From Chromatiales bacterium (GTDB lineage: Bacteria > Pseudomonadota > Gammaproteobacteria > SpSt-1174), in the NCBI GenBank assembly GCA_014762505.1, contig JABURS010000040.1, positions 1 through 62,108 on the forward strand: DNA of 62,108 nucleotides. The letters are read 5' to 3'. The notes under the pieces are model-generated. The model was not told the DNA's origin and made no database searches. It saw nothing but the letters and a program-made list of their open reading frames with translations. The translations under genes were made by a program, and so were the position numbers. This document shows, in pieces, positions 36,829 through 45,533 of this stretch. Positions within the stretch are counted from its first letter, which is position 1. Every line of letters starts with the position of its first letter.

Positions 36829-39522
36829 ATGAAAAGAATTCTGATCAATGCGACGCAGCCCGAAGAGCTGCGCGTGGCGATGGTCGACGGCCAGCGCCTC
36901 TACGACCTGGATATCGAAACCCTGGCCCGCGAACAGAAAAAGGCCAATATCTACAAGGGTGTCATCACCCGGGTTGAACCCTCCCTCGAAGCGGCCTTCA
37001 TCAACTATGGCGCCGAGCGCCATGGCTTCCTGCCGTTCAAGGAAATCTCCCGCAGCTATTTCGCCAAGGAGGCCCTGGAGGCTGAGGGGCGTCCCAGCAT
37101 CAAGGATGCGGTGAAGGAAGGCCAGGAGATCCTGGTCCAGGTGGAGAAGGAAGAACGCGGCAACAAGGGTGCCGCGCTGACCACCTTCGTCAGCCTTGCC
37201 GGCCGCTACCTGGTGCTGATGCCGAACAACCCCCGTGCCGGCGGCGTGTCCCGTCGCATCGAAGGCGAAGACCGCGCCGAGATCCGCGAGGCCCTCTCCC
37301 AACTGAACCTGCCGCAGGGCATGGGCGTGATCGTGCGTACCGCCGGCGTGGGCCGCAGCACCGAGGAATTGCAGTGGGACCTCGACTACCTCATCACCCT
37401 GTGGGATGCGATCCAGAAGGCGGGCGAGGAGAACAAGGCACCCAAGCTCATCTATCAGGAGAGCAATGTCATCATCCGCGCCCTGCGCGACTACTTCCGC
37501 AACGACATCGGTGAGATCATCATCGACAACCCGGAGGTGTACCAGCAGGCGCAGGAATTCGTCTCACAGGTGATGCCGCACAACCAGCGCAAGCTGAAGC
37601 TCTACACCGACCCGGTTCCGCTGTTCAACCGCTACCAGATCGAGAGCCAGATCGAGTCCGCGTTCACCCGCGAGGTGCACCTGCCCTCCGGCGGCTCCGT
37701 CGTCATCGACCACACCGAGGCACTCACCGCCATCGACATCAACTCGGCGCGCGCCACCAAGGGCAGCGACATCGAGGAGACGGCGCTCAACACCAACCTG
37801 GAGGCGGCCGAGGAGATCGCCCGCCAGCTGCGCCTGCGCGACCTGGGCGGCCTCATCGTCATCGACTTCATCGACATGGCGCCGAGCAAGAACCAGCGCG
37901 AGGTGGAAAACCGCCTGCGCGACGCCCTGAAGATGGACCGGGCCCGCGTGCAGATCGGCCGCATCTCGCGCTTCGGCCTGCTGGAGATGTCGCGCCAGCG
38001 CCTGCGTCCGTCGCTGGGCGAGTCCAGCCAGATCGTCTGCCCGCGCTGCAACGGCCATGGCACCATCCGCGGCGTGGAATCCCTGGCCCTGTCGGTGCTG
38101 CGCCTGGTCGAAGAAGAGGCGATGAAGGAAAAGACCGGTCACGTGGTCGCCCAGCTGCCCGTGAATGCCGCCACCTTCCTGCTGAATGAAAAGCGCGAGG
38201 ACATCAGCGCCATCCAGCAGCGCCACGGCGTCGAGATCACCCTGGTGCCCAACCCCCACATGGAGACCCCGCACTTCGAGGTCATCCGCCTGCGTGCCGA
38301 CGAGGTCCAGGGCGAGCTCAAGGGCAAGTCCAGCTACGAGCTCGTGACCCGCGAGGAACCCGAGCTGCCCCAGAGCACCGCGCCACAGCGTGCCCCCGAG
38401 GCCGCCGCGGTGAAGACCGTCACCCCGTCCATGCCGGCCCCGGCACCCGCCCCCATCGAACCCGAGGCCGAGGCGGCCCCACAGGCCCCCGTGGCCCTGA
38501 AGCCCCAGGCCCCGGGTCTGCTGGTGCGCCTGTGGAACCTGCTGTTCGCGCCGGCACCGGAACGCAGCACCGAGACCAGCGAGAAAAAGACGCGTCGCCG
38601 CGACAGCTCGGCCCAGTCCGAGGGACGTGGCGCCGCACGCGGCAATGCCACCAACGGCAACCGCCGCGGCCGCGGCGGGCGCAGCAGCAACCGTCGGCGT
38701 AGCGAGACCGGCAGCCAGCAGGAGCGCCGCAAGCCGCAGACCGATGGACGCAAGTCCGAGACTCGTGACAAGTCCGCCGACTCGTCCCCGAAATCGCGTG
38801 ACGAAGCCGGCACCCGGTCCCAGGAGCAGGCGGCACAGTCCTCCCCGCGTTCCGCCGAAGGCTCGGACGCCGGTCAGGACAGGAGTACCGGTGAATCCCG
38901 GTCCCGACGTGGTCGACGCTCCGGACGCCGGCGTCGCCGCAGCCCGGGTCAGGACGCCCAGGGCAGTGAGAACAACGGCAACAACGGCGGTAACGATGCC
39001 CAGCAGGCAACCGAGACCGGCCGCCCCGAGACGACGGAGAAGAAGGAGTCCGCTGCGGATGCGGGCACGCCCAGGCAGCCGCGTGGTTCGCATGGCGATG
39101 ACCGCCAGCAGGGCCGCCGCCTGCGGGCACAGCGCCAGGAGACCGGTCGCGCCGCTGACCGCCAATCCGCCGGTGACGACGGGTCGCGACAGGACGTGAA
39201 TCCGCAATCGGAGGCCACACCGAAGCCGGAGGCCGCACCGAAGCCGGAAGCCGCACCGCAGCCGGAAGCCGCACCGAAGCCGGAAGCCGCACCGAAGCCG
39301 GAGGCCGCACCGAAGCCGGAGGCCGCGCCGAAGCCCGAGGCCGCGCCGAAGCCCGAGGCTGCACCGAAGCCGGAGGCCGCACCGAAGCCGGAGGCTGCAC
39401 CGAAGCCGGAGGCCGCACCGAAGCCGGAGGCCGCACCGAAACCGGAGGCCGCACCGACGAAGCCGGAAGCCGCACCGAAGCCCGTTGATCCCCAGAAGGG
39501 GAATGACGCCCCGGGCGCTTGA
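36829..39522 (+). CDS. rne: Ribonuclease E
   Basis: The 897-residue endonuclease organises the RNA degradosome. The catalytic half (about 1-510) starts [21 protein letters not shown], has an S1 domain (about 36-118), DNase I-like catalytic Asps in [16 protein letters not shown] and LIVIDFIDM, and the Zn-link CPRCNGHGT near residue 404. The remaining part is low-complexity: an RLWNLLFAP amphipathic segment near 565-573 that may bind membrane, Arg/Gly/Ser-rich RNA-binding stretches, and a terminal PKPEAA repeat. The long leader suggests autoregulation. Confidence 0.97.
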   Translation: MKRILINATQPEELRVAMVDGQRLYDLDIETLAREQKKANIYKGVITRVEPSLEAAFINYGAERHGFLPFKEISRSYFAKEALEAEGRPSIKDAVKEGQEILVQVEKEERGNKGAALTTFVSLAGRYLVLMPNNPRAGGVSRRIEGEDRAEIREALSQLNLPQGMGVIVRTAGVGRSTEELQWDLDYLITLWDAIQKAGEENKAPKLIYQESNVIIRALRDYFRNDIGEIIIDNPEVYQQAQEFVSQVMPHNQRKLKLYTDPVPLFNRYQIESQIESAFTREVHLPSGGSVVIDHTEALTAIDINSARATKGSDIEETALNTNLEAAEEIARQLRLRDLGGLIVIDFIDMAPSKNQREVENRLRDALKMDRARVQIGRISRFGLLEMSRQRLRPSLGESSQIVCPRCNGHGTIRGVESLALSVLRLVEEEAMKEKTGHVVAQLPVNAATFLLNEKREDISAIQQRHGVEITLVPNPHMETPHFEVIRLRADEVQGELKGKSSYELVTREEPELPQSTAPQRAPEAAAVKTVTPSMPAPAPAPIEPEAEAAPQAPVALKPQAPGLLVRLWNLLFAPAPERSTETSEKKTRRRDSSAQSEGRGAARGNATNGNRRGRGGRSSNRRRSETGSQQERRKPQTDGRKSETRDKSADSSPKSRDEAGTRSQEQAAQSSPRSAEGSDAGQDRSTGESRSRRGRRSGRRRRRSPGQDAQGSENNGNNGGNDAQQATETGRPETTEKKESAADAGTPRQPRGSHGDDRQQGRRLRAQRQETGRAADRQSAGDDGSRQDVNPQSEATPKPEAAPKPEAAPQPEAAPKPEAAPKPEAAPKPEAAPKPEAAPKPEAAPKPEAAPKPEAAPKPEAAPKPEAAPKPEAAPTKPEAAPKPVDPQKGNDAPGA
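39223..39477 (+). repeat. Tandem 18-bp repeat in rne encoding PKPEAA
   Basis: Fourteen units of 18 bases (consensus AAGCCGGAGGCCGCACCG) run without gaps except a 3-base ACG insertion at 39457-39459; one unit has CAG for AAG. Length 255 is exactly 14 x 18 + 3, so the frame is preserved. Unit-number changes by slippage would lengthen or shorten the RNase E tail without frameshift. Confidence 0.95.
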
Positions 39523-39540
39523 TCCAGGTAGCCGGCGCAG

Positions 39541-39581
39541 AAACGCGAAGGGCCCGCCTTGATAGCGGGCCCTTCGCGTTT
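39541..39581. terminator. Terminator downstream of rne
   Basis: A perfect 17-bp stem AAACGCGAAGGGCCCGC/GCGGGCCCTTCGCGTTT with a 7-base loop starts 18 bases past the rne stop and should also stop the convergent phosphatase gene. Confidence 0.9.
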
Positions 39582-39615
39582 TGGCCGTCGCCAGACGACG
39601 GCCGGGATCGCATGG

Positions 39616-40098
39616 CTATTTCAGGCGACGACGGATGTCCGCCAGCAGGCCTTCGGCCGCCTGCTCCACCAGGTCGAGCACGCGCTCGAAACCGGCGGCA
39701 CCGCCGTAATAGGGGTCCGGCACCTCGCGCACCGGACTGTCCGGGGCGAAGTCGAGAAACAGGCGGATGCGCTCGCGATGCCCGGTCGGGCAGCTTGCCT
39801 GCAGAATGGAGAGATTGTCCTCGTCCATGGCGAGGATGTAATCCCAGCCAGTGAAGTCTTCGTCGCTCACGCGTCGCGCCCGCTGGTGGCCGATCTCGAC
39901 CCCGCGGCGAGCCGCCGCTTCCCGCGCGCGCTCATCCGGGGGATTGCCGACGTGATAGGCATGGGTTCCCGCCGAATCGATCTCGATGTGCGCCGACAGC
40001 CCTTCCCGCTCGACCAGCGCCTCGAAGACACCCTGGGCCGTCGGTGAGCGGCAGATGTTGCCCATGCAGACGAACAGCACACGTATCGGAGTACTCAT
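39616..40098 (-). CDS. Low-molecular-weight protein tyrosine phosphatase
   Basis: The 160-residue protein has the P-loop VCMGNICRSPTAQ (CX5RS, Cys near residue 11) and the general acid in VPDPYYGG near 128. These enzymes dephosphorylate tyrosine kinases in polysaccharide export or other targets; no kinase or capsule gene is nearby, so the substrate is unknown. It is convergent with rne. Confidence 0.93.
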   Translation of the reverse strand: MSTPIRVLFVCMGNICRSPTAQGVFEALVEREGLSAHIEIDSAGTHAYHVGNPPDERAREAAARRGVEIGHQRARRVSDEDFTGWDYILAMDEDNLSILQASCPTGHRERIRLFLDFAPDSPVREVPDPYYGGAAGFERVLDLVEQAAEGLLADIRRRLK

Positions 40099-40165
40099 GG
40101 AATACCTCTGTATTGTTCCTGGTATGACTGACCGCCCTGATCATAACGCCGTCGGCCGAAGCCGT

Positions 40166-41005
40166 TCAGTCGGCCAGTGAAAATCCGCTGCCTGCCGCCA
40201 GCTGCCCCCACACCGCATCGAGCACGACATCGAGCGCGCCGGCATCCAGTCCCAGGCGTTCGAGCGCCGCGGGCTCGATGGTGGTCACGCCATCGTCACC
40301 CGGGTTGCCGAAGGCCAGCGCACGGCAGAGGGCATCGGCGACGTGGACGATATCGGCAAGTGGCGCCCCGCCCGCCCTGTCTATCGAGTGATGCAGGCCG
40401 ATGGCCGATACGATCTCGGGCGAGAGATGCCAGCGCCTGGCCAGGTGCCCGCCGACATGTGCGTGATCCAGTTCCAGCAGGGCGGCCTCGGCCTCGATGA
40501 AGCGGCAATCATGGGTCTTGCAATAGGCAACCACACGACGGAGTTCTTCGGCAAAGCGCAGGTTCATGAAGGCCTTGCCGACATCATGCAATAAGCCGGC
40601 GACAAAGGCGGCCTCCTCGTCCACGCCGGGCACGTCGATGGCGAGCCGCCGGGCGAGCATGGCCACGCCATACGCATGCGCCCAGAGACCCTGCTGATCC
40701 AGCGGCCCACCGGCAGCGTTGCCGAGCACGCGGATGATACCCACACCCAGCACCAGATTGCGCAGTGTATTGCTGCCGAGAATCACGAAGGCATCCCGCA
40801 GCGACGATACCTTGCCTGTCAGGCCGTAAAACGGTGAATTCGCGACCCGCAGTACCTGCGACACCAGCGACTGGTCCTTGCGTATCACCAGATCCAGACG
40901 CTCGAACTCGAACTCCGGGTCATCGAAGACCTCCAGGGCCTGCAGCAGGACGGCGGGCAGGGGTGGCAGGTCCGCCAGTTCGCGTTCCAGATCGGCCGGG
41001 GTCAT
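40166..41005 (-). CDS. HDOD domain signalling protein
   Basis: The 279-residue protein consists almost entirely of an HDOD domain (about 10-205: LPPLPAVLLQALEVF, RKDQSLVSQVLRVANSPFYG, then GLLHDVGKAF). The HD pair in LLHDVGK is kept, but the full HD phosphohydrolase ligand set is not evident, as is usual for HDOD. Such proteins act in cyclic-di-GMP, chemotaxis or stress signalling. It overlaps the 106-residue gene by four bases, downstream of a response regulator, forming a three-gene unit. Confidence 0.9.
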   Translation of the reverse strand: MTPADLERELADLPPLPAVLLQALEVFDDPEFEFERLDLVIRKDQSLVSQVLRVANSPFYGLTGKVSSLRDAFVILGSNTLRNLVLGVGIIRVLGNAAGGPLDQQGLWAHAYGVAMLARRLAIDVPGVDEEAAFVAGLLHDVGKAFMNLRFAEELRRVVAYCKTHDCRFIEAEAALLELDHAHVGGHLARRWHLSPEIVSAIGLHHSIDRAGGAPLADIVHVADALCRALAFGNPGDDGVTTIEPAALERLGLDAGALDVVLDAVWGQLAAGSGFSLAD

Positions 41006-41322
41006 GCGTCACTCCCCAGTCGCGCCAGCATCTGGCGGCGCACCGATTCCCGCACCCGGCGCATCAGCTGGGAATCGTCACAGTGTCTGAATCGATGTGA
41101 CAGCTGGGCATCGATGGCGGCGATCTGCCCGGCGTAACGCGTGCTATCCAGCGCGACATGCACCGGGACCTGCATCACGCCACGCTGGGCGAGCATCTGC
41201 AGGGCGCGCTCGTGCAGCATCGCATCGGCCCGCAACAGCAGGTCGCCGGATGCACCGCGGATATCTTCGGCCAGACGGCTGCCGGGCTCGACCTGAGCCA
41301 GCTCCCGCCACTCAATCGGCAT
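41002..41322 (-). CDS. Unknown 106-residue protein of a signalling operon
   Basis: The small soluble protein (VEPGSRLAEDIRGASGDLLLRADAMLHERALQMLAQRGV) resembles the short beta-rich segment found before HD-GYP domains in some response regulators, followed by a basic helical tail (RRVRESVRRQMLARLG). Here it is free-standing. It overlaps both neighbours (11 bases with the response regulator, 4 with HDOD), so the three are probably translated together. The resemblance is from motif memory only. Confidence 0.6.
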   Translation of the reverse strand: MPIEWRELAQVEPGSRLAEDIRGASGDLLLRADAMLHERALQMLAQRGVMQVPVHVALDSTRYAGQIAAIDAQLSHRFRHCDDSQLMRRVRESVRRQMLARLGSDA

Positions 41323-42172
41323 CGTGACACCCCTCCTGCCGGATCAACGTCACGATCCAGCCTTGCGATGCCGAGGACCTGCCCATGCGGCGCACCTGCG
41401 CAGCCACCGGGCCGATACCCGCCAATTCCAGAGCCTGTGTAAAAAAGGCTTCCGATGATGCGCGCAGGCTGTCGGACAAGGCCGCTGCGCACTGCGCGAG
41501 TGAGGTCCCCACCAGGGCAGCGCCCGGGCTGGCGGAAAACAGGCGCATGGCCTCCTCGTTCGCATAGGCGACAATGCCATCCGGATCGATGCCGAGCGCC
41601 GCGACAGGCAGGCGGTCCAGCATTTCGTGCGAGATGCGCAGGGAGGCGGCGTGTATCTCCAGGTGCCGGGTCTTTTCCTCCACCCGCCGCTCCAGTGCCT
41701 GGTTGAGACTGGCCAGTTCCGCATTGGCCTCGCGCAGTTCGGCATTGAGACGCCGGTTTTCACGCTGCAGTTCGTAGAGGGAAAACGCCTCGCGCGTGAT
41801 CTCGCGCAGCTCTTCATCGTTCCAGGGCTTGGTCAGGAACTTGTATACGGCGCCCTCGTTGATGGCCGAGGTCACCGAACGCAGGTCCGTGAATCCGCTG
41901 AGCACGATACGCAGGGTATCGGGCCAGCGCGTCTTCACCTGGCGCAGGAAGTCCACGCCGTTCATCCCGGGCATGCGGTAGTCGGATATGATCACGCCAA
42001 CCTCATGATGCGAAAGTATCGCCAGTCCCTCCTCGCCACCGGAGGCCAGCAACAGCTCATAGGGCTCATGACGAAACATGCGACGCAGGGCCTGCAGCGT
42101 GTTGGGCTCGTCATCGACCAGCAGCAGCCGCGAACGGACTGTCGTCGGTGCCGTTACATCCTCGCTGATCAC
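41312..42172 (-). CDS. Response regulator with C-terminal PAS domain
   Basis: The 286-residue protein has a receiver domain at about 14-130 (LLLVDDEPNTL; phospho-acceptor Asp in VIISDYRMPGMNG; Thr/Ser in VLSGFTD; Lys in KFLTKPW), a coiled coil at about 133-175, and a PAS domain at about 178-286 (RLPVAALGIDPDGIVAYANEEAMRLF). It lacks a DNA-binding or enzymatic output, so it probably passes a signal to another protein, perhaps the HDOD partner. No histidine kinase is adjacent. Confidence 0.88.
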   Translation of the reverse strand: MISEDVTAPTTVRSRLLLVDDEPNTLQALRRMFRHEPYELLLASGGEEGLAILSHHEVGVIISDYRMPGMNGVDFLRQVKTRWPDTLRIVLSGFTDLRSVTSAINEGAVYKFLTKPWNDEELREITREAFSLYELQRENRRLNAELREANAELASLNQALERRVEEKTRHLEIHAASLRISHEMLDRLPVAALGIDPDGIVAYANEEAMRLFSASPGAALVGTSLAQCAAALSDSLRASSEAFFTQALELAGIGPVAAQVRRMGRSSASQGWIVTLIRQEGCHDAD

Positions 42173-42190
42173 GTCGAACCGCCCCCGGGA

Positions 42191-42229
42191 TAAAAACAGA
42201 AGGCCGCACCACCCACAGGCAATGCGGCC
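42191..42229 (-). terminator. Possible terminator after the SCP2-like gene
   Basis: On the minus strand a 7-bp stem GGCCGCA/TGCGGCC with a 14-base loop is followed by TTCTGTTTTTA. The stem is modest, but the T-run and position 16 bases past the gene end support it. Confidence 0.5.
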
Positions 42230-42244
42230 CTGGAAAGCACGGGC

Positions 42245-42646
42245 TCAGGCCAGTGCGCGGCGCATCACGTCGAAGCTCTTGACGAAGGGGCCCGCCATGC
42301 GCGGATCCTTGACCATCGAGGCATAGTCGCCGGAGCGGAAGCGCAGCTTGCGCTGGGTATAGGCCAGCGCAAGCGCCATCAGGCTGGGCGGCTTGGCCAT
42401 CCACTGCGCCCACTGATCGGGGCTCGCGCGCAGATCCCAGTTCAGGGTCTCGCCATTATGCGGGCCGATGGAGGTGATACGCCCCCCATTCACCACATAA
42501 ACCACGCTGGGCGCGGGATCGCTGTCATACCCGTAACCGATGACCGCATTGAAGTTGATGCGTTCCAGTTCGTCGGCCAGCGCCCCATCGCTGTTCCAGG
42601 CATCCATGTAGGCCTTCATCCAGTCCGCGGAAAACAGTTCAGCCAT
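42245..42646 (-). CDS. SCP2 sterol-binding-like domain protein
   Basis: The 133-residue protein MAELFSADWMKAYMDAWNSD, with GRITSIGPHNGETLNWDLRASPDQWAQW and LKFRSGDYA-like RLRFRSGDYASMVK parts, matches the layout of the SCP2 lipid-binding fold: a beta sheet with a hydrophobic cavity and a C-terminal helix. Bacterial members bind hydrophobic ligands of unknown identity. It stands alone upstream of the signalling trio, separated from it by a hairpin. Confidence 0.7.
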   Translation of the reverse strand: MAELFSADWMKAYMDAWNSDGALADELERINFNAVIGYGYDSDPAPSVVYVVNGGRITSIGPHNGETLNWDLRASPDQWAQWMAKPPSLMALALAYTQRKLRFRSGDYASMVKDPRMAGPFVKSFDVMRRALA

Positions 42647-42862
42647 GCTGCATGCTCCCTGAGTGCAATCGTGTCGGTGGCAGTGGAATCCGCCACAGGC
42701 AGACCCCGAAAACCCTTTTTAATCATTTAGTTATAAAGTGGCGGCATTATACCACCATTCGCGTGTCGATCCATGCGCAGAGACCGCGGAGACCTTGCGG
42801 CCAACACAGGACCATGGAAGGGCGCCCGATGGCCGGTTCGCGGCCCTGATCGGGGCCCATAA

Positions 42863-42898
42863 CGACACAGGGCCACCCGCCCGGGTGGCCCTGTGTCG
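42863..42898 (-). terminator. Hairpin after the chemoreceptor gene
   Basis: A perfect 16-bp stem CGACACAGGGCCACCC/GGGTGGCCCTGTGTCG with a 4-base loop starts 24 bases past the gene end. Only two T residues follow on the minus strand, so termination may be weak. The gap 42647-42921 holds nothing else recognisable. Confidence 0.6.
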
Positions 42899-42921
42899 CG
42901 TCGGTACCGGTGCAGTCGGGT

Positions 42922-44586
42922 CTAGACCTTGAACTGCCCCAGGCCCATCTGCAGATCGGCCGCCAGGCGCGCGAGTTCCTGGGAGGCCTCGTCGGTCTGC
43001 CGGCTGCCATCGGCAGACTGGTTGGCCAGCGCCTGGATGTTGCTGGTGTTGCGGTTCAGCTCCTCGGTCACGGCGGCCTGCTCCTCGGCGGCGCTGGCGA
43101 TCTGCACGTTCATGTCGGTGATGGTCTTCACCGCCCGGGCGATGTCGTCCAGGGCCTTGCCGGCCTGGGCGGCCTTCTCGACGCTGGTCTCCGCGTCCTT
43201 GCGGCCCGCCTCCATCTCGCCGGCAGCCTGGCTGGCGGTGGCCTGCAGGGATTCGATCATGCCCTGGATCTCGCGGGTGGACTGCTGGGTGCGCGAGGCT
43301 AGCTGGCGCACCTCGTCGGCCACCACGGCGAAGCCCCTGCCCTGCTCGCCGGCACGCGCGGCCTCGATGGCGGCGTTGAGCGCCAGCAGGTTGGTCTGCT
43401 CGGCAATGCCCTTGATCACCTCGAGCACGGTGCCGATATCCACGCTGGCACTCTCGAGACTGGTCATGGTCTGGGAAAGTCCTTCGACGCGCGCAGCCAG
43501 GGCATTGATGGCCGCCACGGTGTCGTGCACCACCCGCTGCCCGCCGCTGGCCTGCTCGTCGGCCGCACGGGCCGCCATCTCGGCCTCCTGGGCATTGCGC
43601 GCGACCTCCTGCACGGTGGCCGTCATCTCGTTCATGGCGGTAGCAACCTGATCGATCTCGCTGAGCTGCTGGCTGACGGCCTGGCGGCTGTCGGTGGCGA
43701 CCATGGAGAGCTCCTCCGAGGCCGCACTGAGCTGGGCGGTGGAGTCGACGGAACGGGCCACCAGCTCCTGCAGCTTGGCGACGAACTGGTTGAAGGCACG
43801 GGCCAGCCGCCCCATCTCGTCACGGGTGCTGGCATCCAGGCGCACGGTGAGGTCGCCCTCGCCCTGGGCGACGTTCTCAAGGTGACCGATGAGCGCGCGC
43901 ATGGGCCGCACGATCAGCAACGGCATGACGATGGCGATGAGCAGGATGATCGCGATGCCCGCAACGAGCAGGGTGACGACGAGTTGCTGGCCGGCGGCGA
44001 CATCGTTCTGGCCCATGGTCGCGACCGCCTGGGTGCGGTTGAGCATGATCTCGCCCATCACGTCGATGTGGTCGCGCATGCCCTCGAAGGACTGGCCCAC
44101 TGCCCCGAAGCTCAGCGCGGTGGCCTCCTCGCGGCCACTGAGGGCGTTGTCGGTGAGGTTGGCGACCAGTGCACGGGTCTGGCGCTCCCAGTTGGCCTGG
44201 GCCTGACGGTAGTCGGCGATGGCCTGACCCAGCCCCAGCATGTCGACCTTGCCGGCCTCCTCCACCAGGGTGATGAACTTGCCGATGCGGTCGCGGGCCT
44301 GCACGATGTTTTCGTCGTGCATGCCCAGCATCTTCCGGTAGGCGTCCGACCCTGGCTCCAGGAACAACAGACTGCGCTCGGCCACCTGGGCCTGATAGAG
44401 GTCGCGGTCGGCCTGCAGGAGGAAGTTGAGACCGTTCACGTCCAGCGTGGCCAGCTCGTCGATCTCTTCTCCCAGCACCATGAGCTTGCTGATGGAGACC
44501 GCCGCCATGGCGATGAAGAGTGCCGCAACCAGCCCCAGCGGGATCAGGAGCTTGTTGCGAAAGGAAAGATTCTGAAACCAGTGCAT
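42922..44586 (-). CDS. Methyl-accepting chemotaxis protein
   Basis: The 554-residue receptor has a membrane helix at about 12-32, a four-helix-bundle periplasmic sensor domain (about 33-193), a second membrane helix at about 197-218 ([22 protein letters not shown]), a HAMP domain (about 219-272) and a cytoplasmic signalling domain with the conserved hairpin [19 protein letters not shown] and [17 protein letters not shown]. No C-terminal CheR-binding pentapeptide is present. Ligand unknown. No che genes are adjacent. Confidence 0.95.
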   Translation of the reverse strand: MHWFQNLSFRNKLLIPLGLVAALFIAMAAVSISKLMVLGEEIDELATLDVNGLNFLLQADRDLYQAQVAERSLLFLEPGSDAYRKMLGMHDENIVQARDRIGKFITLVEEAGKVDMLGLGQAIADYRQAQANWERQTRALVANLTDNALSGREEATALSFGAVGQSFEGMRDHIDVMGEIMLNRTQAVATMGQNDVAAGQQLVVTLLVAGIAIILLIAIVMPLLIVRPMRALIGHLENVAQGEGDLTVRLDASTRDEMGRLARAFNQFVAKLQELVARSVDSTAQLSAASEELSMVATDSRQAVSQQLSEIDQVATAMNEMTATVQEVARNAQEAEMAARAADEQASGGQRVVHDTVAAINALAARVEGLSQTMTSLESASVDIGTVLEVIKGIAEQTNLLALNAAIEAARAGEQGRGFAVVADEVRQLASRTQQSTREIQGMIESLQATASQAAGEMEAGRKDAETSVEKAAQAGKALDDIARAVKTITDMNVQIASAAEEQAAVTEELNRNTSNIQALANQSADGSRQTDEASQELARLAADLQMGLGQFKV

Positions 44587-44811
44587 GACACCAATGCTCC
44601 CTTATGTATTGTTGGCAGTGCCCGGCGCCACGCCCCCCTGGCAGGAAACGTCACGATCCGTACGGTTTCCTATAGCGGCCATTTCGGCAAAAGATTGAGC
44701 TTTTTTCTCTACTCGGCAGAAGAGCGGGTATCCGGGCCGCGCCCCTCGGGCCTTTTGCACGCGGGGCACGATCTTGCGAGACTGGCATGACATTCTGATG
44801 ACAGATGACCC

Positions 44812-45417
44812 ATGCCCGAGATCAAACGCCTGCGCGGCAGCGCCATCCTGCCCTGGATCCCGGAACTCGCCCGCCTGCGCATCCGGGTGTTTCGCGAGTT
44901 TCCCTACCTGTATGACGGCGACGCGGATTACGAGGCGCGCTATCTGCGTACCTACACGAACTCGCCGGACAGCGTGGTGGTGCTGGTGTTCGACGGGGAG
45001 CAGATCGTCGGGGCCTCGACGGGACTGCCGCTCGCCGACGAGACGGACAACGTGATCGCCCCCTTTCGCGAGGCGGGCATGGATGTGGCTCGCATCTTCT
45101 ATTTCGGTGAATCGGTGCTGCTGCCCGAATACCGTGGGCAGGGGCTCGGCGTGCGTTTCTTCGTGGAACGTGAGGCCCACGCCCGCGCGCTCGGGGGCTT
45201 CGACCTCACTTGCTTCTGCGCCGTGGACCGCCCCACCGACCACCCGCGCCGCCCGGCCGGTTACTCCCCGCTGGACCGCTTCTGGGAGAAACGCGGCTAC
45301 CGCCGCCATCCGCAACTCAGGGCCGCGTTCTCCTGGCAGGACCTGGACGAAGCCGGCGAATCCGCCAAGCCGATGACCTTCTGGCTGAAACGGCTGGCGT
45401 CCGCAACCGCCATTTGA
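44812..45417 (+). CDS. GNAT family N-acetyltransferase
   Basis: The 201-residue protein has the acetyl-CoA-binding motif ESVLLPEYRGQGLGVRFF (motif A, R/Q-x-x-G-x-G/A) near residue 105 and ends with WEKRGYRRH typical of GNAT motif B. The substrate is unknown. It precedes the BCCT transporter by 116 bases on the same strand, possibly as an independent gene. Confidence 0.88.
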   Translation: MPEIKRLRGSAILPWIPELARLRIRVFREFPYLYDGDADYEARYLRTYTNSPDSVVVLVFDGEQIVGASTGLPLADETDNVIAPFREAGMDVARIFYFGESVLLPEYRGQGLGVRFFVEREAHARALGGFDLTCFCAVDRPTDHPRRPAGYSPLDRFWEKRGYRRHPQLRAAFSWQDLDEAGESAKPMTFWLKRLASATAI

Positions 45418-45533
45418 CATCACCGTTCAGGCTGACAACACTGGCCCGGATTCGCCGGCGGGTCATCCATGCATCCTCGGCCAGCTACACTCGTAACAGC
45501 CTGGCCCGCCAGAGGCCGTGACAGGAGTCCACC

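Noticed and set aside
36660-36977. Upstream ORF in the rne leader
   Set aside because: No ribosome site, unusual composition, and it overlaps rne out of frame.
39223-39477. CRISPR-like array
   Set aside because: The units are contiguous with no spacers and encode PKPEAA in the rne frame.
44590-44720. Sigma28 promoter before the chemoreceptor gene
   Set aside because: GCCGAAAT is present on the minus strand, but no TAAAG-type -35 occurs at the required distance.
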